From Cytophagales bacterium (GTDB lineage Bacteria > Bacteroidota > Bacteroidia > Cytophagales > Spirosomataceae): DNA of 64,000 nucleotides. This document shows, one piece after another, positions 42,178-50,634 of this stretch. The stretch spans positions 22,475-86,474 of the forward strand of contig JAAFJP010000028.1 in assembly GCA_013298125.1 (NCBI GenBank), in the 5' to 3' direction. The notes beneath the pieces were generated by a model that was not told the DNA's origin, made no database searches, and was given only the letters and a program-made list of their open reading frames with translations. The first letter of the stretch is position 1. Each line of letters starts with the position of its first letter. A program made the position numbers and the translations under genes.

Positions 42178-45100
42178 TTAAAAATCGTAACCCAAAGTAA
42201 CATACGAAATTGGGTTTTTAACTTCCTTGTTTTCCCAGCCCCAACCTATGTCATATTTGATATAATAGCCCAACAATGTGGTTCTTGCTCCCAAACCATA
42301 ACCAACCAAAAACGGATTTCGGAAATCAGTAACCGTAGCACGGAAAGGTAACAGCCCTCCACCGATTACACTGGTATTAAATCCATTTTTGCGAGAAAAA
42401 GGTCCTACCCCTGTCCATGCAGTACCCACGTCTGTGAAAGTAGAGATAAGTAAGTTTTTGAAAAAATTACTGTAAACTGGACCATCATACAAGTATTTTG
42501 CCAATGGTACTCGGAGTTCAATATTCATAGCCAAATGGCTTGTACCAGATAATTTATTAATATTGAATCCACGCATGGGAGAAGCGTAGTCCAAAAAGAA
42601 AATATCTTTATTGTCAGCAATGGAACTGGCAAAAGGGTTGTTATTGTCTGTCCTATTTTCATACTGACATTCCAGCCAATTATCCATTCCGCCCATTACG
42701 GTTTGCTTAGGGGCATTTCCAAAAGAATGCCCTCCCGAAATACGACCAGCTAATATTATTCCTTTTCCGAAACGCAGATAGTTACGTAAATCTATATAAA
42801 TACGATTGAAACCGTCTTTTGAATTGGTAAGTCCTGTATAATGGTCAATTCGTAGTCTTGCACGAGAACCCTCTAACTGATTAAGTCCGTGACTTATAGT
42901 GTTGTCATAAACGATTTCAGCTCTTGCCCCTGCATAATCAGAAAATCCATCTGGTACAGCTTGACTTGCACTCGAAGCTGTTAAGTCTAAATAGCGATTG
43001 GATGTGTAAGACGGTGAAAACGTAACTCTTGTATTAGTATTAATCGGATATGAAGCCGATAAAGTCAATTTATTAAAGCGATATTTTCTTGTACTTTGTT
43101 CATTATCTTCTGCCGACGAACGTCTATCAAACCTTACGCTATAATCAATGCGTTTGGCTAAGTAAGAATACTGCCCCCACAAATCCGTATTTTTTAGATT
43201 TGGTGTAATGAAAATACCGCCTTGCAAATGATGATTCTCCAATAAATCGTTCATGTTGATTGTCCCTTTCAAGCCAAAACCACGTTGGGGGAGTGGGTCA
43301 ACTACAAAATCAAGGTCAGTATTATTTACAACAAACGGATTATTATATTCAACGGGTCCTCTAATTTTGATATTTTCTTTACGACTTTGTTTTAGAGAAA
43401 TGATTTTTTCTACCTTATTCTTCTTATCATTTTTAGGGTTATTTGCCTGACTATCAGCAGATTTCTTAATGTATGTCCCTGAATCAAATTGATAATTTTC
43501 TGTGTCAATCTCACCAGGTTCTAAGATGAATGTTGGTTTTTTTGTTACAATCTCTGGCGTGGGTGTTGCGGTTGGATTATCTTTTTTGAGAGAATCTTTG
43601 GGCGTATTGATAGTTTGGACAATGCCAAATAGTTTTACATTTCTACCCGTATGTAATAGATTATTTTTTACACTAAAATCAGCTTTTTGTTTAAAAGCCA
43701 CAATGTCAGAATTCCCTTCTAATGTTTTGAAAACCAGTCCATTAGTTGTTGTCGAAAAATCAAAATCTTGAATATCGCTTCTTGAATTTCCTACTTGAAC
43801 TATCAAAGAATCATTAGCAATGAGTCTATATACATTCCGAATTCCTTTCTCATCGCTCAGAAAATAAACCGTACTGCCATCAGCCACCACAGGATTTGTG
43901 ATTGAGCCAAGATTGTCCACCAAACGCTTTACAGTTTCTTGTTTAGGTTTTCCTTCATGGAGGAAAAGGTTAAATTTATTGGTCAGAGTTTTGTACGAAC
44001 CTTTATCAGTATCCAAAGAATCTTTCAAGCGGTTGGAAGTAAAAATGACTTTACCAGCAGAACCTACAAATCGTGGGCTGAGGTCATCATAGAGGTCATT
44101 GGTCAATTGTGTGATGCGTCCACGGGCGATGTCATAAGTAAACAAATCATTTTGTCCCTTTGAGATAGCACTCAAAACGAGCGATGTTCCATTGTCCGAA
44201 ATATCAAAGTCTTGAACTTGTTCAAAATCTTTTAAAAACTTACGTGAAGCAAATTTTCCCGATAAATCTTTCTCGGTAATATCATTATAAACATTGAGAA
44301 TAATATCTCCTTGATTTTCATAAATAATAGCCAAAGTCCCGCCTTTTGTCCACGATAGGAGGGGAGTGTTGTTATCAATAGATTGATTTAAAGTCTTGTA
44401 GCCCGAAGTTAGAAGTGTTACGGTATTTTTAGTTTTCAAATCCATTACTTCCACAGACGAGCGACCTAATTCATTTCTTGAATAAGCTAAAAATGCCCCA
44501 TCGGGACTAATTTTAAACTTATTAACTCTATCGGGGCTGTTGAATTTCGTCTCCTTTACTTTAAAATCATATACAGGATTACCATAACCCGCATTGACTC
44601 CTTCAGCCATTGTTGCGTAATATTCTCGCCATTCTTTCATGAATTTACTGAAAGGCACTCCGATAGTGCTTGAAATAGAAGTTTGCTCATTACGGATGAT
44701 GCGGGTAAGGTTGAGAATGTTTGAAATATTGTCTTTTCCATATCGTTCGGCAATATAATTCCAGATAGATTGACCTACCAAAGATGATTCTTTACCATTG
44801 GTTTGGCTTGGTCTTTTTAGTTCTTTTCTCGAAATAATATCTCGCATATATGAGTCCATGTCCGTACTCCAACCATCTGAAATATAGGTTGTCATACCGT
44901 TCATAAACCAGTCTGGAACACTCAAAAGCAAGGAGTTTTGGAGAGATTCTTTGATACTTCCTCCGTACAACATATCGTGTACAAACACGTGTGAGATTTC
45001 ACGAATGAGGTCTTTTTTGAAAGCAATAGAATTGCCAGAATAAGCAATTTCAATCCGAGACTTTGCCAGATTTTCTTCTTTGATTTCACGTTCACTTGAA

Positions 45101-45420
45101 AGATTCAAGCCTACATTACTTTGATTGAGGTCTTGGGTGGATGTATAAACAAATATTTTGGTACGGCTAAAAGGAGAATAGCCCAAAATCTCAGTGATTC
45201 GGTCAAAGTCGGATTCTGCCAACTGTGCTGCTAAAGTTGCAGTTTGTTGTCCGCCTTCGTAAAAATAAATCTCAAAATTTTGAGAGGTTAAAACCTGCCA
45301 TTTGAAAGGACGGTACTGAATCCTATTTTTTCCGAAAGGTTCTTGCGTAGGAAAGAAGTTTTGAGCCTCCGTAGAATAGAAGACTAAAAGGAGTAATATG
45401 ATTGGTAATAGTTTTTTCAT
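42178..45420 (-). CDS. Outer-membrane protein: degenerate peptidase-MA, PD40 propeller and Omp85-like barrel
   Basis: 1080 residues with signal peptide (1-20). Residues about 45-260 look like a gluzincin (peptidase MA-like) domain, but the zinc motif is HVFVH at 144-148, so the catalytic Glu is replaced by Val. A beta-propeller of TolB/PD40 type follows at about 290-620 (SPDGAFLAYSRNELGRSSVEVMDLKTK, FTSNRLKDSLDTDKG). The C-terminal part (about 700-1080) is a bacterial surface antigen (Omp85/BamA-type) barrel ending in YVTLGYDF with terminal Phe. It lies in the outer membrane; the peptidase part is probably a binding domain. Confidence 0.85.
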   Translation of the reverse strand: MKKLLPIILLLLVFYSTEAQNFFPTQEPFGKNRIQYRPFKWQVLTSQNFEIYFYEGGQQTATLAAQLAESDFDRITEILGYSPFSRTKIFVYTSTQDLNQSNVGLNLSSEREIKEENLAKSRIEIAYSGNSIAFKKDLIREISHVFVHDMLYGGSIKESLQNSLLLSVPDWFMNGMTTYISDGWSTDMDSYMRDIISRKELKRPSQTNGKESSLVGQSIWNYIAERYGKDNISNILNLTRIIRNEQTSISSTIGVPFSKFMKEWREYYATMAEGVNAGYGNPVYDFKVKETKFNSPDRVNKFKISPDGAFLAYSRNELGRSSVEVMDLKTKNTVTLLTSGYKTLNQSIDNNTPLLSWTKGGTLAIIYENQGDIILNVYNDITEKDLSGKFASRKFLKDFEQVQDFDISDNGTSLVLSAISKGQNDLFTYDIARGRITQLTNDLYDDLSPRFVGSAGKVIFTSNRLKDSLDTDKGSYKTLTNKFNLFLHEGKPKQETVKRLVDNLGSITNPVVADGSTVYFLSDEKGIRNVYRLIANDSLIVQVGNSRSDIQDFDFSTTTNGLVFKTLEGNSDIVAFKQKADFSVKNNLLHTGRNVKLFGIVQTINTPKDSLKKDNPTATPTPEIVTKKPTFILEPGEIDTENYQFDSGTYIKKSADSQANNPKNDKKNKVEKIISLKQSRKENIKIRGPVEYNNPFVVNNTDLDFVVDPLPQRGFGLKGTINMNDLLENHHLQGGIFITPNLKNTDLWGQYSYLAKRIDYSVRFDRRSSAEDNEQSTRKYRFNKLTLSASYPINTNTRVTFSPSYTSNRYLDLTASSASQAVPDGFSDYAGARAEIVYDNTISHGLNQLEGSRARLRIDHYTGLTNSKDGFNRIYIDLRNYLRFGKGIILAGRISGGHSFGNAPKQTVMGGMDNWLECQYENRTDNNNPFASSIADNKDIFFLDYASPMRGFNINKLSGTSHLAMNIELRVPLAKYLYDGPVYSNFFKNLLISTFTDVGTAWTGVGPFSRKNGFNTSVIGGGLLPFRATVTDFRNPFLVGYGLGARTTLLGYYIKYDIGWGWENKEVKNPISYVTLGYDF

Positions 45421-45424
45421 GTGA

Positions 45425-45507
45425 AAAATATCAAGGTATTAGGTTTTGGGTATTAGGTGTAAGGTATTGGGTAGGTATTTATAAAACCTAACCCCTAACA
45501 CCTATTC
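45425..45507. repeat. Word-repeat stem-loop (AGGTATTAGG words)
   Basis: The left arm repeats AGGTATTAGGTTTTGGGTATT-type words; the right arm carries AACCTAACCCCTAACACCTATTCCC. It fills the 88-bp gap between the FAD oxidoreductase stop and the 1080-residue protein start. Confidence 0.7.
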
Positions 45508-45508
45508 C

Positions 45509-46612
45509 CTATTTAACCCCTAAATATAACGAAGCAAAACGATTTATATTGACTTCTGAGTGAAGTTCTTTTTGATAGACTAAAAAATCGACAAATTGTT
45601 TGGCAAAATATGGTGCAAGTGACACACCTTTTGAGCCTAAACCATTAAAAATGCCAATATTTTCAAATTCGGGGTGCATACCAATAAACGGGCGACGGTC
45701 TTTGGTAGCAGGACGAACACCAGCCTGATGCGATAATATTTCCATCGAAGGTTTCATCAGTTTTTGATATTTTTCTGTCAAACTACTCTTACCCGTTTCT
45801 GTCGGAATATTATCCAATTCATCCCAAGTATAAGTAGCTCCGAGGCGATATTGATTACCCCCCAATGGAATCACAAACACACCCTGATTTATAATTTCTT
45901 GGATATCGAATTTTGGAATGTTAATATCCAAGATTTCGCCTTTTACGGGATTGAAAGGGAGGTAGTTGAAATAAGGGTTTTTGGTGGACTCGAAGCCTTG
46001 GCAGTAGATAAGTACCGAAGCCCCCTCCGCCCCCAGAGGGGGAACTTTCGACTCCAAATCGAACGGAAAAGCTCCCCCTCTGGGGGCGGGGGGGGCTTTT
46101 TCTACCAAAACACCTCTCTCCAAAAAATACTCCCGAAAAGCCGCTAACATCACCTTCAAATCCACCCACCCCGTATGACTAATAGCAATTCCTCCAAGCG
46201 TACTATTGACGATTCCTTTTCTATAAATGTTTTCAAATTCTGCGGTAGCAAAATCCGAAAAATCATCCGCTACATGGTCGCTTTTGAAGAATTTTTGCGT
46301 TGCCGTATCTGGAAATGGATGAAAAATAGGAACTGGATGAAAGAATTTTGCCTTCAAATCAGTCTCTAATTTTGGGTAAAATTCTTCTAAGAAAGGGAAT
46401 AATTTATCTGCCAACCATGTTTTTACCAGTCTTTTACCCGTAACAGGATTATAAATTCCTGCGGCAATTTTGGAAGAAGAAGGAATATCAGGAGAGTCAT
46501 AAATCTGAACTTTTTGACCCTCCTGTATGAGCATATAAGCAAGTAGTGAACCCGCAAGCCCCTGCCCTATGATGGTGTAGTTTTTCGGTGAATTAGGGTG
46601 AACTTTGCTCAT
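45509..46612 (-). CDS. FAD-dependent oxidoreductase (DAO family) with an in-frame repeat insert
   Basis: 367 residues. The N-terminal FAD site YTIIGQGLAGSLLAYMLIQEG (residues 12-32) and the C-terminal GLGSKGVSLAPYFAKQFVDFL are those of D-amino-acid-oxidase/MnmC-C-like proteins. Residues 172-199 (KAPPAPRGGAFPFDLES and KVPPLGAEGAS) come from a GC-rich palindromic repeat (46018-46098) inserted in frame. This lies after EYFLERGVLV, a typical surface turn, so the fold may tolerate it. The start overlaps the cmk stop by 4 bases (ATGA). The substrate is unknown. Confidence 0.85.
   Translation of the reverse strand: MSKVHPNSPKNYTIIGQGLAGSLLAYMLIQEGQKVQIYDSPDIPSSSKIAAGIYNPVTGKRLVKTWLADKLFPFLEEFYPKLETDLKAKFFHPVPIFHPFPDTATQKFFKSDHVADDFSDFATAEFENIYRKGIVNSTLGGIAISHTGWVDLKVMLAAFREYFLERGVLVEKAPPAPRGGAFPFDLESKVPPLGAEGASVLIYCQGFESTKNPYFNYLPFNPVKGEILDINIPKFDIQEIINQGVFVIPLGGNQYRLGATYTWDELDNIPTETGKSSLTEKYQKLMKPSMEILSHQAGVRPATKDRRPFIGMHPEFENIGIFNGLGSKGVSLAPYFAKQFVDFLVYQKELHSEVNINRFASLYLGVK
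46018..46098. repeat. GC-rich palindromic repeat inside a coding sequence
   Basis: Arms 46018-46043 and 46073-46098 (26 bases each) are inverted with one mismatch around a 29-base spacer. It is 81 bp = 27 codons, so the frame is kept. The GCCCCC and CCCCCAGAGGGGG hairpin plan equals that of the intergenic GC-rich palindromes. Confidence 0.85.
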
Positions 46613-47292
46613 ATTTTTGCCAAAATAGAATCATGTAATTGCAAGACAAAATCCACTTGTTCATCCAAAGTCATAAAAGAAGTGTCCATCAAAACTGCAT
46701 CTTTTGCTTGGGTCAAAGGTCCTTCTTCACGGCTTGAATCTATGATGTCTCGCTTTTTGAGATTGGCTAAAATCAAGTCCAAATCCACCATTTCGCCTTT
46801 TTCTAATAATTCTCTTTGACGACGCTCCGCCCTTATGCTTGGGTCTGCGGTCATGAAAACTTTGACTTCGGCATCTGGAAAAACCTTTGTGCCTATGTCT
46901 CGCCCGTCCATGACTACGCCACGATGTTTTGCCATTTTTTGCTGTTGAGCCACCATCGCCTTACGCACAACCGTAATGGCACTCACCTCCGAAACCATTT
47001 GCGAGATATACATTTTACGGATTTCTTCTTCTACATTCAAGCCGTTCAAAAAAACATCACTCGCCCCATGATGTTCGTTGAAATGGAAAGTGATATGTAC
47101 TTCCGCAAGAGCCTTTTCAACCTCCTTCGGGTTGGTCAAGGTTACATGATTATCATAAAAATAGAGACTCACCGCCCGATACATTGCTCCCGTATCAATA
47201 AAAGCATAACCCAATTTCTTAGCCACCCGTTTAGCCGTAGAACTTTTGCCACAACTCGAATGACCATCAAGAGCAATAATCGTTTTTTTCAT
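46609..47292 (-). CDS. cmk: Cytidylate kinase
   Basis: 227 residues from the ATG at 47292 (MKKTIIALDG); an upstream in-frame start at 47361 would add 23 residues not in the family. P-loop GHSSCGKSS (10-18), IDTGAMYRAVSLYF (37-50) and VVMDGRDIGTKVFPDAEVKVFMTADPSIRAERR are diagnostic. It phosphorylates CMP/dCMP in pyrimidine nucleotide metabolism. It is of the usual length and overlaps the FAD oxidoreductase start. Confidence 0.95.
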   Translation of the reverse strand: MKKTIIALDGHSSCGKSSTAKRVAKKLGYAFIDTGAMYRAVSLYFYDNHVTLTNPKEVEKALAEVHITFHFNEHHGASDVFLNGLNVEEEIRKMYISQMVSEVSAITVVRKAMVAQQQKMAKHRGVVMDGRDIGTKVFPDAEVKVFMTADPSIRAERRQRELLEKGEMVDLDLILANLKKRDIIDSSREEGPLTQAKDAVLMDTSFMTLDEQVDFVLQLHDSILAKI

Positions 47293-47350
47293 ATCTTTTA
47301 ATTTTGTTTGCAAAGATAGGGGAAAAGGGCAATTAGGAAAATTTAGACAT

Positions 47351-47382
47351 AAAAAAGCCAAGATTTTTGGTCTTGGCTTTTT
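47351..47382. terminator. Intrinsic terminator after the 314-residue lipoprotein gene
   Basis: Stem AAAAAGCCAAGA / TCTTGGCTTTTT with a 7-base loop; lies 19 bases past the stop at 47401 (minus strand) and ahead of cmk. Confidence 0.85.
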
Positions 47383-47400
47383 GTAGGGTTGTATTCTATC

Positions 47401-48345
47401 TTACTTCTGTACTTTAATATCAAAAGTGATTTTCCCTGCAACACCTTCTTCGATAGCCGTAATCTTGACTACTCCTTTTTTCTTTCTACCATTGAGAAAA
47501 GCATAGGTTTTACCCGCTTCTACCACAATATTCTGAGAAGTTTCTGAAATAGTTAATCCATTCAAAATAGCATCTGTTACCGTAGCAAAATCAACCGATG
47601 AAGGTGCTACTGTAAAATATGTTGGCGTTCCTCCTGCCGTACTCGAGCCTCCACAAATCGTATTTGAAGCGGGTACAGTTGTAGAGAAACCTAATTTTTG
47701 ACGTTCTGGATTAGATAATAACGTAGCCTTAATCGTTGGTGAACCAAAAGCGGCATAAGTTAAATCCACATATTTGATATTTGAATCTAAATCACAAACT
47801 GTATAAATATCTCCCGTTGCCGAAGAAACCCTCGACCCCAAAGCATTGGTTTGAGCCCCTAATACAATTCCATTCCAAGAAGCAACTTGTCCATCGGCTG
47901 AGATGTTGATTACTAAGGTTTTACGAGTAACTTTTTCATTACTATCATATACGTCAAAGTGTAAGTAATTTTTACCCGAAGTTGCCGAAACGCCAAAATC
48001 AATCGTTTGAGTTTGCTCATCACGGTTTTTTAATTTTATTTCAAATAAAGGCAACGCACCTTTGGCACGAAAATTTGCTTTATCCGAAACGAATACACGC
48101 ATAATTCTTGGCTTTTCACCCGTTGGCGTTTTTTTGATAACTAAAGATACGTTTACATTGTCACCACTGGCGGCAACTACACTCGGGTCGGTGTTCAACT
48201 TTGCATCCGTAAAAGTGATGTCTAATTTACCATCTGCAACAGGCAGAGTAAGGTCTTCTGTTGTGGGCTGGATGTCGGGCGTTACGCCACAAGCCGTGAT
48301 GTACACTGCAATAATAGCAAGGAATAAATACGATAATTTTTTCAT
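47401..48345 (-). CDS. Lipoprotein, unknown
   Basis: 314 residues with lipobox YITACGV (Cys19). The mature part reads as two or three beta-sandwich units (KLDITFTDAKLNTDPSVVAASGDNVNVSLVIKK; YLHFDVYDSNEKVTRKTLVINISADG; a C-terminal strand-rich part). No catalytic motif. Its own terminator lies downstream, and it is divergent from the adenine deaminase gene. Confidence 0.7.
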   Translation of the reverse strand: MKKLSYLFLAIIAVYITACGVTPDIQPTTEDLTLPVADGKLDITFTDAKLNTDPSVVAASGDNVNVSLVIKKTPTGEKPRIMRVFVSDKANFRAKGALPLFEIKLKNRDEQTQTIDFGVSATSGKNYLHFDVYDSNEKVTRKTLVINISADGQVASWNGIVLGAQTNALGSRVSSATGDIYTVCDLDSNIKYVDLTYAAFGSPTIKATLLSNPERQKLGFSTTVPASNTICGGSSTAGGTPTYFTVAPSSVDFATVTDAILNGLTISETSQNIVVEAGKTYAFLNGRKKKGVVKITAIEEGVAGKITFDIKVQK

Positions 48346-48580
48346 AAAGAATTGTTAGCCCTAAAACTCATTGGAAGAGAATTTAGTAAAAACGACTCAT
48401 GCCATAGGGCTATGGGTTTTAGCATGAAAGTTTTAGAAATTAGATGAATAAAAGCCTGACTATCAGTATGTTTAGTTAAATGTAATCAGAAAATTTTACT
48501 TGAAATGAGTGGGTTAGCGAAGATTTTGTTCTCAAAATTAACGATTAAATTGGTTGTATCGTATTATAAACAAGGATAAA

Positions 48581-48601
48581 TTGGTAATTTCCATTTACCA
48601 A
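48581..48601 (+). promoter_or_regulatory. Hairpin just before the adenine deaminase start
   Basis: TTGGTAA, 7-base loop, TTACCAA, ending 11 bases before the ATG. It could affect ribosome access, or be an operator. No purine-riboswitch pattern is visible in this 267-bp gap. Confidence 0.4.
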
Positions 48602-48612
48602 ATCATAATCTT

Positions 48613-50277
48613 ATGCAAATCTCAGGCAATATCATCAACATTCTCGAAAGAAAAATTCAATACGGTACAATCGAAATCGAAAAAGGAATTATTCAAAAAA
48701 TAACTTACGAATCTGACCTCATACCAGCAACGGCTGTCGCCCATACCTCATACCTCATACCTGGATTTATAGATGCCCACGTACACGTAGAAAGCTCTAT
48801 GCTCACGCCCACCCAATTTGCTCGTTTGGCGGTAGTTCATGGAACAGTCGCAACGGTTTCTGACCCTCACGAAATTGGTAATGTTTTGGGAAAAGAAGGC
48901 GTAGAATACATGATTGAAAACGCTCGCCAAACGCCCTTTAAATTCTGTTTTGGAGCTCCTTCGTGTGTACCCGCAACGACCTTTGAGACGGCAGGGGCGA
49001 CTATCACACCCGATGACATTGAAGAATTATTCTTAAAATATCCAGAAGTAGGTTACTTGGCGGAGGTTATGAATTTTCCAGGGGTTTTGAATGGTGACCT
49101 TGACATGATGACAAAAATCGCACTCGCACAACGTTACAACAAACCCGTGGACGGTCACGCCCCAGGTTTACGTGGAGACGATGCACGCAGGTACATTGAG
49201 GCAGGTTGCCAAACTGACCATGAATGTTTTACTACTGAGGAGGCATTGGATAAATTGAAATACGGTATGAAGATTCTGATTCGAGAAGGTTCTGCCGCTA
49301 AGAATTTTGAAGCATTAATTGGCTTATTACCAAAGCATTACAAAAATATGATGTTTTGTTCAGACGATAAACATCCTGATAATTTGGTAGAAGGACATAT
49401 CAATTTATCAGTAAAAAGAGCCTTGTCAAAATATCCAGATTTGTTGTTTGAAACTTTGCAAATGGCTTGTATCAACCCTGTGTTGCATTACAATTTACCC
49501 GTAGGACTACTCCATGAAGGCGACCCTGCCGATTTCATTGTGATAGATAATTTGACAGATTTTAATATACAACAAACTTATCTGAATGGCAAAATCGTAG
49601 CGGAGAATGGTATTTCAAACATTCCGAATTTACCAAGTGCGATTGTCAATAACTTTAATTGTCAAAAGAAAAATGAAGAAGAGTTTAGATGTCAGAAACC
49701 ACAAGATGATGAAGTCCGTAAGTATAGAGTAATAGAAGTTCTTGATGGTCAATTAATTACTCTAAAATCTGAACATTATTTCAAGCATTCTGGAAATCAT
49801 ATTATCTCTGACGTTGAAAATGATATTCTGAAAATAGTAGTCGTCAATCGTTATTCAGATGCACCGCCAGCAATAGCATTTATCAAAAGTTTTGGAATAA
49901 AACAAGGGGCAATTGCCTCATCAGTTGCCCATGACTCACATAATATTATAGCCGTGGGAGTGGATGATAAGTCAATTTGTGAAGCTGTGAATTTAATCAT
50001 CGAAGCTCGTGGAGGAGTCTCGGCGGTTGATGGAAAAGGACAAAGTAATATTTTAAAATTACCAATTGCGGGCATCATGTCAGGCGAAGATGGATATGAG
50101 GTAGCCAAAGAATATGCTGCCATTGATAAATTTGCCAAACAATTAGGTTGCACATTGACTTCGCCCTTTATGAGTCTATCGTTTATGGCACTTTTAGTAA
50201 TTCCGAACTTGAAATTGTCAGACTTAGGATTATTTGATGGAGAAAATTTTTCGTTTACGAGTATTTTTGCAAAATAA
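48613..50277 (+). CDS. ade: Adenine deaminase
   Basis: 554 residues. It converts adenine to hypoxanthine and ammonia in purine salvage. The metal site of the amidohydrolase fold appears as GFIDAHVHVESSM (residues about 51-63), then DGHAPGLRGDDARRYIEAGCQTDHECFTTEEA, and SDDKHPDNL. The C-terminal domain (IAVGVDDKSICEAVNLIIEARGGVSAVDGKGQ; LPIAGIMSG) is typical of bacterial Ade. Length is normal for the family. Monocistronic by position. Confidence 0.95.
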   Translation: MQISGNIINILERKIQYGTIEIEKGIIQKITYESDLIPATAVAHTSYLIPGFIDAHVHVESSMLTPTQFARLAVVHGTVATVSDPHEIGNVLGKEGVEYMIENARQTPFKFCFGAPSCVPATTFETAGATITPDDIEELFLKYPEVGYLAEVMNFPGVLNGDLDMMTKIALAQRYNKPVDGHAPGLRGDDARRYIEAGCQTDHECFTTEEALDKLKYGMKILIREGSAAKNFEALIGLLPKHYKNMMFCSDDKHPDNLVEGHINLSVKRALSKYPDLLFETLQMACINPVLHYNLPVGLLHEGDPADFIVIDNLTDFNIQQTYLNGKIVAENGISNIPNLPSAIVNNFNCQKKNEEEFRCQKPQDDEVRKYRVIEVLDGQLITLKSEHYFKHSGNHIISDVENDILKIVVVNRYSDAPPAIAFIKSFGIKQGAIASSVAHDSHNIIAVGVDDKSICEAVNLIIEARGGVSAVDGKGQSNILKLPIAGIMSGEDGYEVAKEYAAIDKFAKQLGCTLTSPFMSLSFMALLVIPNLKLSDLGLFDGENFSFTSIFAK

Positions 50278-50634
50278 TTATTAATTTTAAATCTGGAAAA
50301 TTAATCAATTATAAAATTATAACATAACCAAGCTAAATTAAGACATTAACCAAAACTAAAATTTGCTTCCAAAAACATCTCTATTGAGGTATTTAGCATG
50401 ATATGACCATGCTAAACCGCCCTCTAAATCCTAATTATTTTTTCAAAAATAAAAACTCTATTAAGTTTTTGACTTACTGAATCTAAACAAATAATAAAAA
50501 GATGACCACAAACGTCGTCTGGGTATTGTATTGTACGGATTTCAGTATTAGCGATGATTACACATTCAAACTTGTAATATTTTTTTCTATTAACTAAATT
50601 ATTTCAATTAACTAAAACTAAAACCAAACACAAA
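50278..50634 (+). other. Intergenic region upstream of susC with one hairpin
   Basis: 357 bp, AT-rich. TTTAGCATG, 7-base loop, CATGCTAAA (50392-50416) is a perfect hairpin, extended by GAGG / CCTC. No T-run follows. No clear TAnnTTTG/-33 pair was found before the SusC gene, although one must exist. Confidence 0.45.

Noticed and set aside
45764..46147. A 127-residue ORF on the plus strand
   Set aside because: It is the complement of the FAD oxidoreductase gene and its GC-rich repeat, with no coding signs.
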